Below, in pieces: positions 63,325-64,000 of a stretch of DNA of 64,000 nucleotides (its first letter is position 1; each line of letters starts with the position of its first letter). Both the position numbers and the translations under genes were made by a program. Below the pieces are notes generated by a model. That model was not told the origin of the DNA. It saw nothing but the letters and a program-made list of their open reading frames with translations, and did no database searches. The DNA is from Bidens hawaiensis (lineage: Eukaryota > Streptophyta > Magnoliopsida > Asterales > Asteraceae), in contig JAIQDT010005816.1 of the NCBI GenBank assembly GCA_021521415.1, positions 62,001 to 126,000 of the forward strand, written 5' to 3'.

Positions 63325-63890
63325 TGTTGGGACCAGGATTCTTGATCCTTGAGGATCAGCTATTTTTGGCAACTGCTTCCGGGACTAAGGATTCTCAGTG
63401 GATCAAGGATCCTCAACAGTCGACTTCAGTTATATTTTAATCTACTTTTGCAGGTAAAACACGTGCTTATTGGAATTCCTATTTTTACGGATGAGATATT
63501 TTACCAGGTCTTCCTTGCTGTCCACGCTCTGAAATGGTCAAGATGAAAGAGTAAACAAACGTAGCCATATTTATAGGAATTAATTAGTAACCGTTATAAT
63601 TTTTTGTATATATATACATTGAACCATGGCTGATTACACACAACATATAGCACGTCTAGAAATCTCACCAAGAACACTCTGTAATCACGATCAGCTTTGA
63701 TTCCATCTCTTGTAATCTTTTTGAGCTTAATACAATCCGTAGTGATAGTTTTCACAACCCGAGGTTTTTATGCCGGCGAGATACTAGTTCCCATGGGCTT
63801 TTCCTCATATAAATCTTGTTGTCCAACCTTTACAATTACTACTTTGATTATTTCGTTCATACAAGCACCAATCCTCACACACGAATTTGG
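63325..63890 (+). repeat. Probable copia-type LTR
   Basis: Starts TGTTGGGACCAGGATTCTTG, a common start of plant copia LTRs. A TATA-like TATATATACATTG lies near 63,608-63,620. Downstream is a U5-like stretch with GAGGTTTTTATGCCGGCGAG and GGGCTTTTCCTCATA, phrases typical of copia leaders. The right end is uncertain (near CCTCACACA, about 63,880). What follows only weakly resembles a tRNA-Met primer site, and no gag is seen before the window ends. Confidence 0.5.
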
Positions 63891-64000
63891 TTACGTGATC
63901 CTTAGACCGATTTTTGACCAAAACAATAACTTTTCAACTAAAATAGTCCATTAAAATGATGAAACCAAATATTTACAGACTATAGGCATGATCAAACTAC

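Overview
The window is plant nuclear DNA. Genes have short GT-AG introns, TATA boxes and AT-rich spacers, and most of the sequence is nested transposable elements. The recognisable host gene matches are plant proteins: a peroxisomal acyl-activating enzyme, a class IV histone deacetylase of the HDA2 type and a fructokinase. The retroelement and RT fragments look eudicot and remind me of Asteraceae, but that last step rests on memory, not on anything decisive here.

Layout. 0-7.5 kb holds old, broken repeats: LTR remnants, a non-LTR reverse transcriptase pseudogene and a chromovirus-like gag pseudogene. 7,535-18,984 is a complete insertion of a Ty3/gypsy Tat-lineage retrotransposon (TSD CATGC, LTRs almost identical). 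Its integrase is deleted, but it carries an intact five-exon gene on the opposite strand. 19,855 to about 33,800 is a CACTA-type DNA transposon remnant with an Ulp1-like protease gene. That gene is split by a young, coding-complete Ty1/copia (Sirevirus-like) element at 20,542-32,977 (TSD TATGT) that has a third large ORF after pol. 34,013-34,835 is a small hAT-like element. 36,311-39,092 is a foldback element interrupted by a 2.1-kb solo LTR (TSD CAAAG). Satellite-like TACACA repeats follow. About 40.7-46,173 is a second CACTA-like element enclosing a probable Helitron (about 41,450-45,001) that carries intron-containing pieces of HDA2-like and fructokinase genes. 46,301-58,410 is a second, older copy of the same Tat family in opposite orientation (TSD CCGAT), now broken by stops and frameshifts. 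58,732-60,583 is the one apparently functional cellular gene, a two-exon acyl-activating enzyme ending in a peroxisomal SRL signal. A 955-bp nonautonomous Helitron (61,822-62,776) and a probable copia LTR (from 63,325) close the window.

The most interesting biology is in the retroelements. The two Tat copies share an antisense gene with its own TATA box, G-box, upstream 97-bp repeats and four conserved introns. In the younger copy its 915-codon frame is unbroken although pol is dead. The copia element has two near-identical branchpoint-plus-acceptor cassettes, one before pol and one before ORF3, and a perfect donor inside gag that would join gag to pol in frame. Its untranslated regions are packed with inverted GCGAAGTT/AACTTCGC motifs. 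All identities, counts and ages were made by eye from the sequence and need computation.
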